Assembly (NCBI GenBank): GCA_009809945.1
Contig: WTPW01000586.1
Location: forward strand, 118,541-182,540
Direction: 5' to 3'
From: Gigaspora margarita
Lineage: Eukaryota > Glomeromycota > Glomeromycetes > Diversisporales > Gigasporaceae
DNA length: 64,000 nucleotides
Shown here: positions 1 through 11,704 of the stretch, piece by piece
Position numbering within the stretch: position 1 is the stretch's first letter
How the letters are laid out: each line of letters starts with the position of its first letter
The notes under the pieces: model-generated
What the model was told of the DNA's origin: nothing
Seen by the model: the letters and a program-made list of their open reading frames with translations, nothing else
The model's database searches: none
Position numbers and translations under genes: made by a program

Positions 1-285
1 ATGAAACTAACGCTCTATAAAAACAAAAAAAAACAAAAAAAACAAACAAACCCGATACTCACCATTTCCATTACCACTTTTCAAATATAATATTTGAAAA
101 AATTACCCTGTTACCATTCTTTCAAATATACTCATTTTGCCCATTACCCGTTTTTAAATATAACCTTTTTATTCAATACCTGCTTTTCAAATATAACCTT
201 TTTTAAAAAAATATTCCTCCATTAGCAATTTTTCAAATATGACATTACATAGATTGTTCGGGGTCCTTTTGGGAGTAGCTTCTTT
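1..285 (+). repeat. Left inverted terminal repeat with iterated TTCAAATATAA motif
   Basis: Contains an A-rich tract, then repeated motifs of the type TTTCAAATATAACC at about 76, 119, 153, 185 and 230, spaced roughly 30-45 bases. It ends near the string CATAGATTGTTCGGGGTCC. The same succession, including CTCACCATTTCCATTA, is found in reverse complement at 8,955-9,225. Iterated subterminal motifs of this kind are typical transposase-binding arrays. The final codons of the 187-561 ORF lie inside this repeat. Confidence 0.75.
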
Positions 286-2600
286 TGGAGGTAGCTTATT
301 TTTAGTACTATACAGTACTTGAACTTGCTTATTTAGATATATTTTTTGTGCATGATGTGCCATCCAGGTGATTATTTTTTTGTATATATTTATTGCTTCA
401 TGAAACTCTAATGGAAGATTTGTTTTTAATTTTTCAAAAAATTGAAATAAAGCTTCGCATTGTTTACAAGTATTTGTATGAGACATTTTGCAGTTTTCAA
501 ATGCATTACTTAAACAATGGCTTATGCAGAGATCATAACGTGCTTCACCAATTGAATTCAATATAAACTTTTTAGGATATTCATGTCGTATATACCGATG
601 TAAATCTTGCAGTTCATGAATTAATGAATTCTAAAAAAAATAAAAAATAAAAAATAAATAAATAAAAATATTTTTCTAAATTGTTGTCAAAATTTTTATA
701 TCATTTTTACCTTTAATATATCATTATCAATATGTGCAGTAATTAAAACATTTATATTATTAACGATCTCATGACCACAATTGTTACAACTTGCACAAAG
801 CCCTCCAAGATCATCTTGAAAAAGAAAGTAGTTTCCTTCTAATTGAGTTGTAAACGCAGTTTTACGCATTTCATTAGGATATTGTTCATGAAATTGATTT
901 CAAAGTGCTGTTTTGTGATCTTGCAAATATAATATTGGTAAGCCTGAAGTAGAATGCTTCGATATGAACTCATATTAACGTTTTTTTTATTAGTAAAAAA
1001 ATTTCAAACTGATCTATCATTTCTGGTTTAAACTTGAGTTATTTAATAATTGGTTTCTCAATTGCTGGCACAGCAAATCCATTAATTCTTGTATGTTTAT
1101 GGGACTCATTAATAGTGTAATAACCAATCTGTATAAAAAAAATTCAATATTTTCTATTTTTCTTAATAACAAGTATTTATATAACTTACACCTAAATTTT
1201 TTTCTAATTCTGCATAGGTGAAATCACATGCTATAATTGATAATATGTGACATTTTCTATCAAAATTTTTTTTATTACATTTTAAAGCTCGATCAAAGCT
1301 AGACCAAAATGTTCATATTGTATTAGGCATATAAATAGGAATACTGTCAAGTAATCCCAATTTATAGAGATTTTGAATGGTTATTTTATCTGTTTGAATG
1401 TTTTCTGATTTACTTCATAATTGATACATTTGATACTTTAAAAAATTAGTAATAATAAAGGTACATTATAATATATATAATACAATATACATTATACCTT
1501 TGATTCTTCATGAGACCAAGATATGACATTAGTACATCCTGTAGCGTGAAGTATCACTTGTCATGCTCTTAATTCTCTTGGACTAAATTTATGTTTTGGG
1601 GGGTATATGTCTTTTAGTTTGAATTAAGTTCGATTATATTACTTTTTTCATTAAGCCATGATATAAAAAAGCATCGCCAATTTATATTAGCAAGAAGTCT
1701 ACATTTAAGATGATAATCAAAAAGGTAATTTATTATATCAAAATTGGACTATTCATAAGGTAAGCAGGTTGGTATATTTTATTGATAAAGCAATTGTTGT
1801 ATTTTTTGATCTGCAAGGCCATATAATTGAGATCCATTAAATTTTTGTATCAATTTAGATTCTTTCTATATGAGATCTGGAGTTTAACCAATGATTATTT
1901 TTTTAATTTGTAAATCTTGATAAATCTCTATAATGCATTCATCATTTTCGATTTTTGATATAAAAAGTGCAGGCCATTTTTCTAATAAATGCATAAGTGA
2001 TAATTGATAACCATTACCACTATAATTCCAATTAGTTTTCGTTGATAATATCATATTATATATAAAAATTGTAAAGGTTCCAACTTTGCATGAAGTAGGA
2101 TAAAACTTAATGCCTTCGCATAATTTTTTCTTTATATTTTTATTATTCCATCCAATAATTTGAGGTCCTAAATATCAAGTTTTGGTTTGAAAAACTAGCT
2201 AATAGACATTCGAAATTGCTGTACTAGTACTTGAAGTAGTTAATTTATAAGTTCTACATTTGTATAAAAAAATGGGTTTCATATCTACTCCAATTAATAC
2301 CGTAATATAAAATTCTTCTCCATTAAGAATTGTACAGGTTTTCTAACCTATGTGAATTGGAACATATAATTGTTCTAATAAGAGCTTACACCAAAATTGT
2401 GAATATGGTCCATAATGTAAATCAGAAGCTAAAGAGCCATATATAAGTAACATAACATTAATTTCAGGATGTTTTATTATTTTTTTACATGTCATGAGTT
2501 GATTTAGATGTGTTATTAGACTTTTTATTGAACTTACCCCAAATTTATTAATGTTAATTACATGATTTTCTGCAGATCTTAGCTGGATTATTACTTAAAT
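187..2600 (-). pseudogene. Decayed glomeromycete transposon ORF with Cys-pair motifs
   Basis: Reading the minus strand from about 2,600 down to 187 gives a recognisable but broken protein. First come NVMLLIYGSLASDLHYGPYS and GEEFYITVLIGVDMKPIFL (near 2,450-2,260), then NWNYSGNGYQLSLMHLL, then QDDLGGLCASCNNCGHE (near 850-770). The 124-residue open segment at 561-187 follows, with CISHCLSN, CKQC and AHHAQKIYLNKQ. Several frameshifts and stops separate these blocks. From memory this order matches a conserved high-copy ORF family in Rhizophagus-type genomes, with probable zinc-binding CxxC and CxxxC pairs. The catalytic chemistry of that family is unknown to me. The C-terminal end falls in the left terminal repeat. 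Not functional as it stands. Confidence 0.7.
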
Positions 2601-2873
2601 TGAATTTATTTAAAAGTATACTGTAATATAGTAACTTTTAGGCAAGAAACTATATGGAATGTGAAGATGAAAAGAAAATTTAAACAAAAAAATAAAAAAA
2701 TAGAGTATAAATATAAAAGATTTATAGACAAAGGATAATATCAATTTATTAAATATAATATTTTAAAGTACAAATGCTTTTAAAAAGGAAGAAAAGTAAA
2801 GAACAGAACCTTACTCTGCCTTGGGTAAAAAAGCAGAGTTTATATATCTGTAGCAACTTGGGATTTTCACAAT
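2601..2873. other. AT-rich spacer
   Basis: No coding signal or repeat recognised. It is A-rich on the plus strand and contains one CpG (hand count for 2,581-2,880). Confidence 0.5.
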
Positions 2874-3245
2874 AACGTACTAAGATAACGTTCTAATATA
2901 ATGTACTAAGATAACATTCGAATATAATATACTAAGATAATGTTTTAATATAATGTACTAAGATAAAGGGAGTAACAAAAATCAGGTAATTTTTTAGGAG
3001 GAGGAGGTAAAAAATGTTGAAATTATATATAGGAACCTGACCAAATCTATATTAAAGAGGGAGAGTGGGGTAGGCCTCTAATAAAAAATAATCAGGTAAT
3101 TAATGACACTGCTCTAATGTTTTAATATAATATACTAAGATAATATACTAAGATAACGCACTAAGATATCATACTAAGATAATGTACTAAGGTAATGTAC
3201 TATGATAATTTACTATAATAACATACTAAGATATCATACTATTAT
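2874..3245. repeat. Minisatellite, unit about 26 bp, interrupted by a MITE
   Basis: Degenerate tandem copies of a unit like GTACTAAGATAATGTTTTA plus a short AT tail run from 2,874 to about 2,966 and resume at 3,115. Later copies shrink to 12-14 bp units (ATACTAAGATAT). The array is interrupted at an AAGATAATG site by the inverted-repeat element at 2,967-3,114. Confidence 0.75.
2967..3114. mobile_element. MITE family C copy 1, TAA target duplication
   Basis: A 148-bp insert with imperfect inverted ends (AGGGAGTAACAAAAATCAGG left; CAGGTAATTAATGACACTGCTC right), flanked by TAA on both sides (2,964-2,966 and 3,115-3,117). Neighbouring minisatellite units read AAGATAATGTTTTAA without interruption, giving an empty-site proof of the 3-bp duplication. 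TWA duplications are typical of PIF/Harbinger-type elements. A related copy is at 11,188-11,332. Confidence 0.75.
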
Positions 3246-3374
3246 AGAAATTATAGTGAAAAGAGCTTCTTTTTAAGAACAGAGAAAAGTTTTCTACTAA
3301 AGTTAATACTACAAATTTGATTGGTTCAATAAAATTTATACTATTCTTAATATTTTTACTAATATAACAATACA

Positions 3375-4102
3375 TATAAAAGTCTCTTTAAATTTTAAAT
3401 ATATATTCTTTAGCATTTATTACTCTTTTGTTCAAAGTTTTAGTTCTTAATTTTAAGCAGGGGGCTAAAAATCTTCTACTAAAGTTGACCAATTCTTTAC
3501 TATGTTCTTTAAGTCAAATGAGTAACTCACCCTATATAATAATATAATTGGTCAAAATAATCTTTTAAAAATATTGAAGATGCTATTAAGTAAAGGCTTC
3601 TTGTGCCCTAATTGAAAGTTAAAGAAGAGCTTCTTCTGATTCTAATAATAGTTAAATCATCAAAATTGGCTTGGTAAAACCCAAGATACTTGGGATCAAA
3701 AAAGAGAACATAGAGATCTGCAAATTTACTATTACACAAAGTATAATACTTGTGTAATAGTAAATTTGCAAATCCTTATGTTCTTTTCTTTGATCCCAAG
3801 TATCTTGGCCAATTTTGATGTTTTAACACCATTAGAATCAAAAGAAGCTCTTCTTTAACTTTTAATTAGAGCACAAAAAGCCTTTACTTAATAGCATCTT
3901 TTATATTATCAAAATATTATTTTAACCAATCATATTATTATATAGGATGAGTTGCTCATTTGACTTAAAGAATATAGTAAAGAATTGGTTAACTTTAGTA
4001 GTAGATTTTTAGCCTCCTGCTTAAAATTAAGAACTAAAACATTAAAAAAAAGAATATTAAATGCCAAAAATATATATTTAAAATTTAAAGAGACTTTTAT
4101 AT
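3375..4102. mobile_element. Foldback element, ~730 bp palindrome
   Basis: Two arms of about 360 bp are near-perfect reverse complements around a centre at about 3,745 (TTACACAA...TTGTGTAA). The outer ends share AAAGTCTCTTTAAATTTTAA. Arm divergence is low to moderate. No ORF. Transcription through it would give a long hairpin RNA. Confidence 0.85.
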
Positions 4103-5129
4103 TTATACTTTTAAATAAATTTAATTTGAATGATTTTTTTGCATAAATTTACATATAAAATTGGGTGAGTCAACTCATTTGATCTATAAGTAACTTATTC
4201 TAAACCATTATATATGGACATGTTCCTTGACTAATAGTATAATAATAATAAATAAATATAAATTTAATATTAAATTGCGAAACCTTGTGAAATATTGCAA
4301 AAATCTGTAAAAAAGCATGATTATATGAATATGTATATCATTTATTTATTTTTAAAAAATTTTGATAAAATTTGCGAAATTTTGCAAAATATTGCAAAAC
4401 AATATGAAATCATTACAAAATATACAAAATATTACCTCCTGCGATCTCCAAAGGGGGTAATTTGCAATTTTTTGGTCTAATTCACAATATTTCACAAAAT
4501 ATTTTGAAATATTTCAAAATAAATTCCATAATATTTTGTAATAAAGTACATAATATACTGTATTAATTGTAAGATTTTTATTATATTACGGGCTATAATA
4601 GTTTATATAAGATTGTATATATATAATTTGCTAATAATTAGTGCCTTCCAATAAAAATATATCAGATAAAAATGCAAGTAGTGCTTTGTTATAATTATGT
4701 TGTTGTTATTGTAATATAAATATCCAAATTCAAAATATCATTTACAAATATTCATTAAATGAGGCAGATCAAAAATGAACAGCATATTTCTAGTACAGCT
4801 AATACCAAATTATTCAAGAGATTAATAACAGTGCTATATTTAATATCTTTACAATTTGATCCAAATTTTGCTATAATTTTTTTTTTAACTTTATACTACT
4901 CACCATGTGCTAACTCTAATAGTAAATTAATTTACTATAATTTGGGAATTTTAGCTATTTTTTTTTGCCAAAAATGAAGTAAAAAATTTTGTTTAAAAAA
5001 AATAATGCACAATTATGGTTTGCTCTCTGCTATTCAAAGAAATGTACAATAAATCTAATAGAGAAATAAATGAACTGATCTTAGAGAGAATATTAAAAGA
5101 AGAATTATTTAAATTTGTGATTGCTTTAT
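4103..5129. other. AT-rich interval with GCAAAATATT-type direct repeats
   Basis: From about 4,270 to 4,540 short runs such as TTGCAAAATATTGCAAAA and AAATATTTTGAAATATTT recur. They resemble the minisatellite at 13,360-13,510. Small open frames here (for example 4,295-4,480 and 4,759-4,977) show no recognisable protein. Confidence 0.45.
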
Positions 5130-5690
5130 AAATGAAAAGCTGGTCTAGCTAGTCTGCTACAACAGGTGCTATATGATTATCTAAATACTATGTATCTTTA
5201 TTAATTTTTAATATTATTTGAAGTACATTAATGTAATTATATATTGAATATAAACCTTGCTTTTGAAATCCAATTAGTTGAATTTTTTAGTAGAACATTT
5301 CTCTTTTATTCATTTATTGCATTATTATAAACATGAACAATAATAATTCAATTTTATTAAAATCAACTTTTAAATCTCCAGATGCAATCCATTGTAATCT
5401 TTTGTGTTCTATATAAAATATCAAATATTCCACTATATTAATATAATAATCTAAAACAATATTGCTTGCATCAATATTCTGTGGATTATAAATATTTACA
5501 TTATTAAAAATAAGAAGAATTAGTGCACTTTATTTTACTAGTTTACAAATATATATTGCCAAATATAAGCCCATTGATAGTATTGTTGCATTAGGGTATC
5601 TTTCTTTATATATATTATAATAATTGTCGCAAATTATAATTTAAAATGAAATCTATATTTTCTACTTAACTTGCTAACTTTCTAAAACAA
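5130..5690 (-). pseudogene. Decayed glomeromycete repeat-family ORF (EYLIFYIEHKRLQW family)
   Basis: Minus-strand translation gives blocks including ERYPNATILSMGLYLAI, VEYLIFYIEHKRLQWIASG, KIQLIGFQKQGLYSIYNY and LDNHIAPVVAD, in order and mostly one frame, interrupted by several stops. I recall similar block order in repetitive hypothetical proteins of Rhizophagus-type fungi. The function is not known to me, and no catalytic motif is visible. It lies upstream of the 187-2,600 pseudogene on the same strand inside the same long inverted-repeat element, so the two may be the element's gene pair. Confidence 0.55.
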
Positions 5691-6100
5691 TTACAGGGGC
5701 CAACTCAAAAATTACACAAGTTTAATTATAATACAAAAATTGTTATTTTATATGAAAATCATATAAATTTATATATATCATGTTCGACTAGTCAAAGTCT
5801 TAATTATTAATTTTTTTAAAATAACGCATCTATTGGAATATCTTTTTTTTTTGAAACTCAAAATAGACAAAGGTAAGTAATTAATTATAAAGAAATTTTA
5901 TAGCTGTTTTTTTATTGTTAAAAAAACTGAATCATATCAATTATTATATATATGACTCAAAGCCTATAAGCACCAATTTCAATTAAAAAATTTAATGATT
6001 AGTTAGGTTACATGAAAAATCTTTGATATTAAATTTTACAATGATATTCATTTTACTTTTTACCTTTAATGGGAAACCCAACTTTTTCCTCTTTCTCTTC
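5691..6100. other. AT-rich spacer
   Basis: No coding or repeat signal recognised apart from poly(T) and poly(A) tracts. Confidence 0.4.
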
Positions 6101-6104
6101 AGAT

Positions 6105-7350
6105 CTGGGCTATGTTGAAATATAAAATCAGCATTGGATTTGAAAAAGAAATAGTAACAAGTCCAAGAATAAGTTTTGGTTTTTTTTTATCTGTTTTCAG
6201 ATTTTTATTTCACTTTAATGGGAGCTAACTTTTTTTTTCTCCCTTTCTAGATCTGGACTATGTTGGAATGTAAAATTGGTATTAGACTTGAAAAAGAAAT
6301 CATAACAAGTCCAAGATTAAGTATTGGCTCTTTTAATTGTTCTCAGATTCTTTATGAGAAAACTAACATAAATGTGTATATACAAGATTTCCAAAATCAT
6401 AGATTCGCTATGACTTAGACCCAGCTGCGAACCAAAAAATCTTCAACTAAATGCAGTTTTTCAAATAGCTATACTGCCAATTATAAGTACAAGTGCATAT
6501 GCACTTTAAATTTTTTTCCTTTTATGAAATAATCTTTTAGCCCCTGATTTTGTATATAGTTAACCTTTTTTTTCTCTAAACCTAGACTTTATTAGAATGT
6601 GAGATCAGGATGTTCTTAGATATCATTATGAAAAGAGAATTGGAGGTAGAAAGGACGAACATTAAATTGTTTAGGTTAAGAGTCTGATAAATAAGAAGCG
6701 TTTAAACGGTCCTTAAAACATGTTGATAGTGACTTGAATGTACAGTATGATCAAGGATCTGCTGATATGGGTATGCGAACAGAGAGAAATTGAATCAAGT
6801 TAAGGAGCGAAAACCAAGTTCACACCTATGATAAAAATGATATGGCTAATTCTGACAGTATGATATTGAATTTGTATTGGTGATAAAACTGCAAATTGTG
6901 GAGTGTAAGGGTGAACATTATTCTGAAAATGGAAATATAAAAGATGATGATGGACCTGAAGTCAATGGTGTTTTGTATGTTATTTGGCAGAACTTGATGA
7001 AGGTTAAAAAGATCATCAATAGTATGTTGGTAATGAAGGGTTGTGCTAAAAGTCTTTAGCTTAAACCACATTTTGATTAATTACATGCATATTAGAATTA
7101 GAGAGTTGAAAAGCCCGATTGAAGTTATTTAATAAAAGTTGAGAAGTTTATACACAAAATTAGCGTTGAATGACAGAAATTTGGACATAGGTAGAAGCTA
7201 AAATTATTTGAATAAGTATCAGTTTTTTTTTTGTTCCTTTTTTTTTTTGAAATAACTATTTTTTTTTTTTTAGATTGAGATTTTGTTAGAATATGGAATG
7301 TGGAACTGGCAATGAAGAAGCTTTGAAGAGAAAGGCTGGAGATTCTACTA
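6105..7350 (+). repeat. Four diverged copies of a short coding-like module behind acceptor-like tracts
   Basis: Modules begin at about 6,105, 6,247, 6,585 and 7,273. The first two are each preceded by a pyrimidine tract ending CTTTCTAG or CTCTTCAG, which resembles a 3' splice site. They then read, in the same frame, IWAMLKYKISIGFEKEI and IWTMLECKIGIRLEKEI followed by TSPR. The third and fourth copies are more decayed (for example LLECEIRMFL). No family recognised. The copies could come from a duplicated exon or be a plain tandem repeat. Confidence 0.4.
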
Positions 7351-7672
7351 ATGCGATTTTAAAAATTATGTATTTAGAAAATATTATAACTTTACTATAA
7401 ACATTAATAAAATTATTTTTATTTTTTTTATTTTTTTTTTTTTTAAAAGTGAAATCTTTCCTAATAAAATTTTTTTTATATTGTAAACCATGATATTATT
7501 AGTATTAAAAAGTTAATTTTATATTAAACTGTTATATAATTTAAAAAATATACATATTTATTATTATTACATTTAAATCTATACATATATATTATAACTA
7601 TCATAACCTCGTAATGAACTTATCAATTGCCATATCGTTATGGCATAGTAATCACATTATAGTCTCATATGA

Positions 7673-7796
7673 GTGCTATCAAGAGAAAACCTGTTATTAG
7701 GTTTTTGATTATATTTTGTACGAACATAATCTATTTAATTATTAGAGAATATATCTGGTATAAAATAGCCTGATGACAGGTTTCCCTTGACAGCAC
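7673..7796. mobile_element. Small MITE, ~124 bp
   Basis: Inverted ends GTGCTATCAAGAGAAAACCT and AGGTTTCCCTTGACAGCAC enclose about 70 bp of AT-rich sequence. The flanks hold ATATGA and ATATTA, a possible but imperfect target duplication. Confidence 0.6.
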
Positions 7797-7904
7797 ATAT
7801 TAGTGATTCTTTTGCTCTTTTCAGACTTTATTGTTCATTTCCACCTACAATTAAATGAAGTGTTTGTATAATTCTATAAGTGAAAAAATGTGTTATTAAA
7901 ATAA

Positions 7905-8057
7905 GGGCCATGACAGATATTACATAATATTATTTTATCAGAGAGCTACCTCCCTCTCTCCCACATAAGACCAATTAGCCAATCAAATTGTATAATTAGT
8001 CTTATATAAAAATTTTTTTGACCCCCCTAGGATATTACGTAATATCTGTTACTGCCC
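7905..8057 (-). mobile_element. MITE family A copy 1, TAA target duplication
   Basis: A 153-bp element with ends GGGCCATGACAGATATTAC and GTAATATCTGTTACTGCCC, flanked by TAA at 7,902-7,904 and 8,058-8,060. It is the reverse-complement counterpart of the element at 13,884-14,033 (shared TTATCAGAGAGCTAC and AATTTTTTTGACCC segments). TWA duplications suggest PIF/Harbinger mobilisation. Confidence 0.8.
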
Positions 8058-8060
8058 TAA

Positions 8061-8954
8061 AAAATAAGATCTAATTATAAAAATACATAAATCTATAATT
8101 TCACATTCTAGTCTCACTTGACAAGAACTAAAACTTACCATAAAGTGCTATATGGTTTAAAAATTGGTGAAATGTAACAGATCCAGGGCACTTTACGGTA
8201 CTTAACATTTCAATCCACATTCCATTTCAAGATTCGCTATACCTATAATAAATAGAGTATTCAGTTATGTATTTACCTATATATTCACCTATACCGCTAT
8301 AGAAATCTCATTTCAAGATTTTAGCACAATTTATATTTAACAAAGTTCAAACCTATAAAAAGAAGAAAACTTGTATTAGAAAAAAAGTAAAAAATAGCAA
8401 AACAAGAAGAAATTGGTACCTATATTAAAATAATTTTCTATTCCCACCCAGAGTACAAATCTTCATTAATTGGTACCAATTTCGAATTTTTTCTACTTGG
8501 TCTTGCTCGTTAAAAGTAAAGATTACTAGAGCTTTTTTAGGTAGTAGGCAATAGAGTTTTTGTCAAGATTCATGCAGGTAAACCTATTTCACATAACCTC
8601 TAGTAAAATGAATGCATATAGGTTAATAAATTCAGAATTTGATAGCTTTTATTATTTAAAAGTGATATTTAGTTTCTGCGAACACCAACATGTGCTCAAT
8701 TCCTATACAAACCTACCAGGTACAGAAATAGAAGGTGACAACAGCCTGTCTTGAATCAGTAGTCTATTAATACAACTGAAGGTTCTTTAGTATAGTATCA
8801 TAAACATTTTTATTATATATTTATATAAATATTACACAAATAATTATACAATGTTTTTATAGCTATATGTTTATAATAAGTTGGCCCCATATAATTTTAC
8901 TAACCCCTAATTAATACTTGTTTATTATAACTTTTTTTAAAACTAAACTCTAAC
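8061..8954. other. Spacer with several short hairpins
   Basis: Holds an imperfect hairpin around 8,125-8,220 (AAAGTGCTATATGG against its diverged complement) and another around 8,405-8,490 (AATTGGTACC arms). An open frame at 8,560-8,754 has no recognised homology. Confidence 0.45.
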
Positions 8955-8972
8955 TCTACCCTAACCCAGGAC
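8936..8972. repeat. Telomere-like tract
   Basis: CTCTAACTCTACCCTAACCC, a degenerate CTAACCC repeat lying just inside the right terminal repeat of the large element. Confidence 0.6.
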
Positions 8973-9225
8973 CTGAACAATCTATGTAATGTCATAGTTA
9001 AAAAATTGCTAACAGAGGGCTGTTTTTTTAAAAAGGTTATATTTGAAAAGTAGGTATTGGGTAAAAAAAGATTATATTTGAAAATGAGTTATGGGCAAAA
9101 TGAGTATATTTGAAAGAATAGTAACAGAATAATATTTTTAAATGTTATATTTGAAATTGATAATGGAAATGGTGAGCATTGGTTCTATTTTTTTTTTTTT
9201 TTAGAAAGCATCAGTTCCAGTTTTT
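8955..9225 (-). repeat. Right inverted terminal repeat of the large element
   Basis: Reverse complement of 1-285 with many substitutions. It contains the same iterated TTATATTTGAAA motifs, GGAAATGGTGAGCATTGG, a T-tract and AGAAAGCATCAGTTCC. Part of the inner segment (CATAGATTATTTGGGGTCC) recurs at 9,370-9,395. Confidence 0.75.
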
Positions 9226-9239
9226 TAATTTTTTTTGAA

Positions 9240-9310
9240 AGCTTACATTTCGAAAATTGGTAACCGATACCAAAGTTGGTACCTGATGTTTGAAATGTAG
9301 CTAATATATA
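9240..9310. repeat. Short hairpin
   Basis: AGCTTACATTTCGAAAATTG and its diverged complement ending TTTGAAATGTAGCT surround GGTAACCGATACCAAAG. Confidence 0.5.
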
Positions 9311-9619
9311 CCAAAGTAAAACCACTAACAGAAAAAATTTTTACTATGATCCTCAAAATATAACCTCTCATAGATTATTTGGGGTCCTCTTAACCCTAAA
9401 AAATGCACTTCAAAAAAATTTAGTTTTCGAGATTTTATACAATAATTTCATTTAATCTGGATTTTATTTTAATCTGCCACAACAATTGTCCAGATTATAA
9501 ATAAGTAAAATATCATTCTAAAAAAAAATTTATTTAATATATATATATAACAATAACAATATAAATTATTAAATTATATAAAAAAAAAATTATATTGTTT
9601 GTAAAAAATTTTTAAATAT

Positions 9620-9880
9620 TTTGATAATGATCTTGAACAAGTTTTTTTTGCAAATATTAATTGTTTTACTACAAATAGTAACACCCAAATTATACAATGT
9701 ATCAATAGCTGCAGATGATATTCCAAATACCAAAAGATACAAACCAACCTCTAATTCAAATCTATTAACAAATATATTTCATATATTAGCCATCATATAA
9801 CAAAAACTAGCTACTATTTTTTTGCTTCTATTTTTTTGTACATAGATCTTTTATTAGGAATTAAAGCCTTAAATATTTAA
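9620..9880 (-). pseudogene. Decayed ORF fragment of a glomeromycete repeat family
   Basis: The minus strand reads MANI, a stop, then NRFELEVGLYLLVFGISSA followed by AIDTLYNLGVTICSKTI and NICKKNLFKIIIKIF. From memory this resembles the start of a repetitive glomeromycete protein family in which a 'YLLASGTS..AIDTLYNLGI' block is conserved. Only about 65 residues are recognisable, with at least one stop. The function is unknown. Confidence 0.45.
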
Positions 9881-9934
9881 TCAAAAATCTATGCAAATAA
9901 GTATTGGCATTTTCTACCATTAATTAAAAATGAA

Positions 9935-10490
9935 TACCGTATATTGCCGAAACTAAGCTACCTCCGAAAATAAGCTACCCTCTCTTTTTTAGTCAAGAAA
10001 CGTAAAAACGTCTTTGACCCAAAAATAAGCTACCCCACGATCGATGAAAGTTGCTATATAGTAAAGTCCAAATTTTACTAAGCAAATCGATTAAAGTCGC
10101 TTAAGTAAACTTATTCAAAAGATCAAAATACATATATTCTGAAATTTTCACGAAATTAAAGAACCTTTTATTAATTGGATTTTAATTTTTACGTTCAACG
10201 AAAAGATTAAAATTTTATTAGCAAAATATATTCGTTGAAGGTAAAAATTAAAGGTCAAATAATGAAAAGTACTCCAATCCTGATGAAAATTTCAGATAGA
10301 TGTAGTTTAGTCTTCCAAATATGTTTACTTAAGCGCTAATAACAGATTTACATAGTAGAATTTAGACTTTACTATATAACAACTATTGGTGATTGACCAA
10401 AAATTAATTTTATCTGAAAATAAGCTACTCTCGGATTTTTTGTATCCAAAATCGTCCAAAAAAGTAGCTTATTTTTGGACACATACGGTA
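9935..10490. mobile_element. Foldback of TACCRTATT/AATAAGCTACC family, copy 1
   Basis: Begins TACCGTATATTGCCGAAAC and ends TTTGGACACATACGGTA. The arms share AATAAGCTACC, a TATAGTAAAGTCCAAATTTTA-type block and CGCTTAAGTAAAC. The outermost TA on both sides may be the target duplication. Related copies occur at 10,669-10,877, 25,870-26,090 and 35,380-36,532. Confidence 0.8.
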
Positions 10491-10668
10491 GGGCTAAGTT
10501 TAATAAAACTGGTTCTACCTATTGCAATTAATAAAAAACTTTTATTAGGATTTAAATCTAATTTGCAAATATAAGACCATTTTTAAAAGAAGACTTCTTG
10601 GTATTACAATATGTAACTGGTTTTGTATAATGGTCAAGCTCTACTATATCTAAATAATAATTATAGCA

Positions 10669-10877
10669 TACCATATTCTATCATAAATAAGCACTCTATT
10701 TTTGAAATATAACTTGAAAATTATATAATAAAACTCAATAAAAATTTATTTATTTAAATTTTATAGATTTATAAAGTTTAATTTAAAAAAATTTTTATTG
10801 AGTTTGATTAAATAATTTTCAAATTATTTGAGTTTAAAATTCAAAAAAGGGGTGCTTATTTATGATAGAATACAGTA
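10669..10877. mobile_element. Foldback, TACCATATT family, copy 2
   Basis: Ends TACCATATTCTATCATAAAT and TTTATGATAGAATACAGTA, with AATAAGCAC immediately inside. The interior is an AT-rich palindrome centred on TAGATTTATAAAG. Flanking TA dinucleotides suit a TA-targeting (Tc1/mariner-like) element. Confidence 0.75.
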
Positions 10878-11187
10878 TTTCTTGCCCAATTTTTAGATCA
10901 CTATATTTTGTTCTAAACTTTCTTTATTTTTTGCTTTGTTATATACAATAGAAGTAATTTTCTGAAAAAGAGTAGAATTTCTATTACAATTTTGTATAGA
11001 ATAGGAAACTTTATTTTTTTCATAATAAAAATAAATTGATAGCAAAAAAAAAATACTAGAGACAAGTAATAACAAATTTTTATTTTAAAAAAAATTATAC
11101 TTTTTAGTAATAACAATTAGTACTGCAAAACACTATATATATTATATAGGTCCCTTTTAAAAGTATATATTATTAAGTATATAGTAA
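10878..11187. other. AT-rich spacer
   Basis: Two overlapping minus-strand open frames (10,893-11,116) are low-complexity Phe/Ile/Lys-rich translations and look like chance. Nothing else seen. Confidence 0.45.
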
Positions 11188-11332
11188 GAGAGCCTATTTT
11201 ATCATCTGATTTTCTAGGAGGAGGGTCAAAAATTTTGGAAATGATATATAAACACCTGACAATTTTTATATATAAAAGTAGGGGAGGTAGAGCTGCTAGT
11301 AAATCAAAATCAGGTGATAAAAATACGCACTC
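11188..11332. mobile_element. MITE family C copy 2, TAA target duplication
   Basis: A 145-bp element related to 2,967-3,114 (shared CTGATTTTCTAGGAGGAGG-like and CAAAATCAGGTGATAA segments), flanked by TAA at 11,185-11,187 and 11,333-11,335. Confidence 0.7.
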
Positions 11333-11335
11333 TAA

Positions 11336-11704
11336 TACTATATTTCTGTATTTTGTTCTTCCATATTTTTGCAAATACAAGTAAAAACTAAAAATACTGC
11401 ATCTGATGATCTTAAAACGTACCTAGTACAAATCAAGGTACCTTATATAGCATTTTATATTGATAATAATTTAATAATATTGGCCAATCAGAGTGAGCTA
11501 TTGATTATTAATATTCCTTATAATTATAGCCAATTAAAATAAAATTCCTTTATTCTTCTTATAGTTAGCTATTACATTACTTCTTTGTTTTAACTATCAT
11601 ATTTATTTTAACTATTTCTTTTGTTTTGCTATTACCTTTGTTTTACTCTTTTTTCTAAATACTTTCTAAAAAATAGTAGAGAAGTAAAACAATAAAAAAA
11701 TCTA
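11336..11704. other. AT-rich interval
   Basis: A run of TTTGTTTTACTAT-type pyrimidine-rich direct repeats lies at about 11,575-11,650. No coding signal. Confidence 0.4.

Larger units (their letters stand above)
1..9225 (-). mobile_element. Large terminal-inverted-repeat element, left end at window edge
   Basis: The first ~285 bases are an imperfect inverted copy of about 8,955-9,225, so the interval between looks like one element of at least 9.2 kb. Both decayed coding regions inside it (187-2,600 and 5,130-5,690) read on the minus strand, consistent with a two-gene element. A minisatellite, a foldback and three MITE-like insertions lie inside. The left end may continue past base 1, so the true terminus and any target duplication are not visible. 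The superfamily is unassigned. An alternative is two independent copies of a repeat lying in inverted orientation. Confidence 0.6.
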
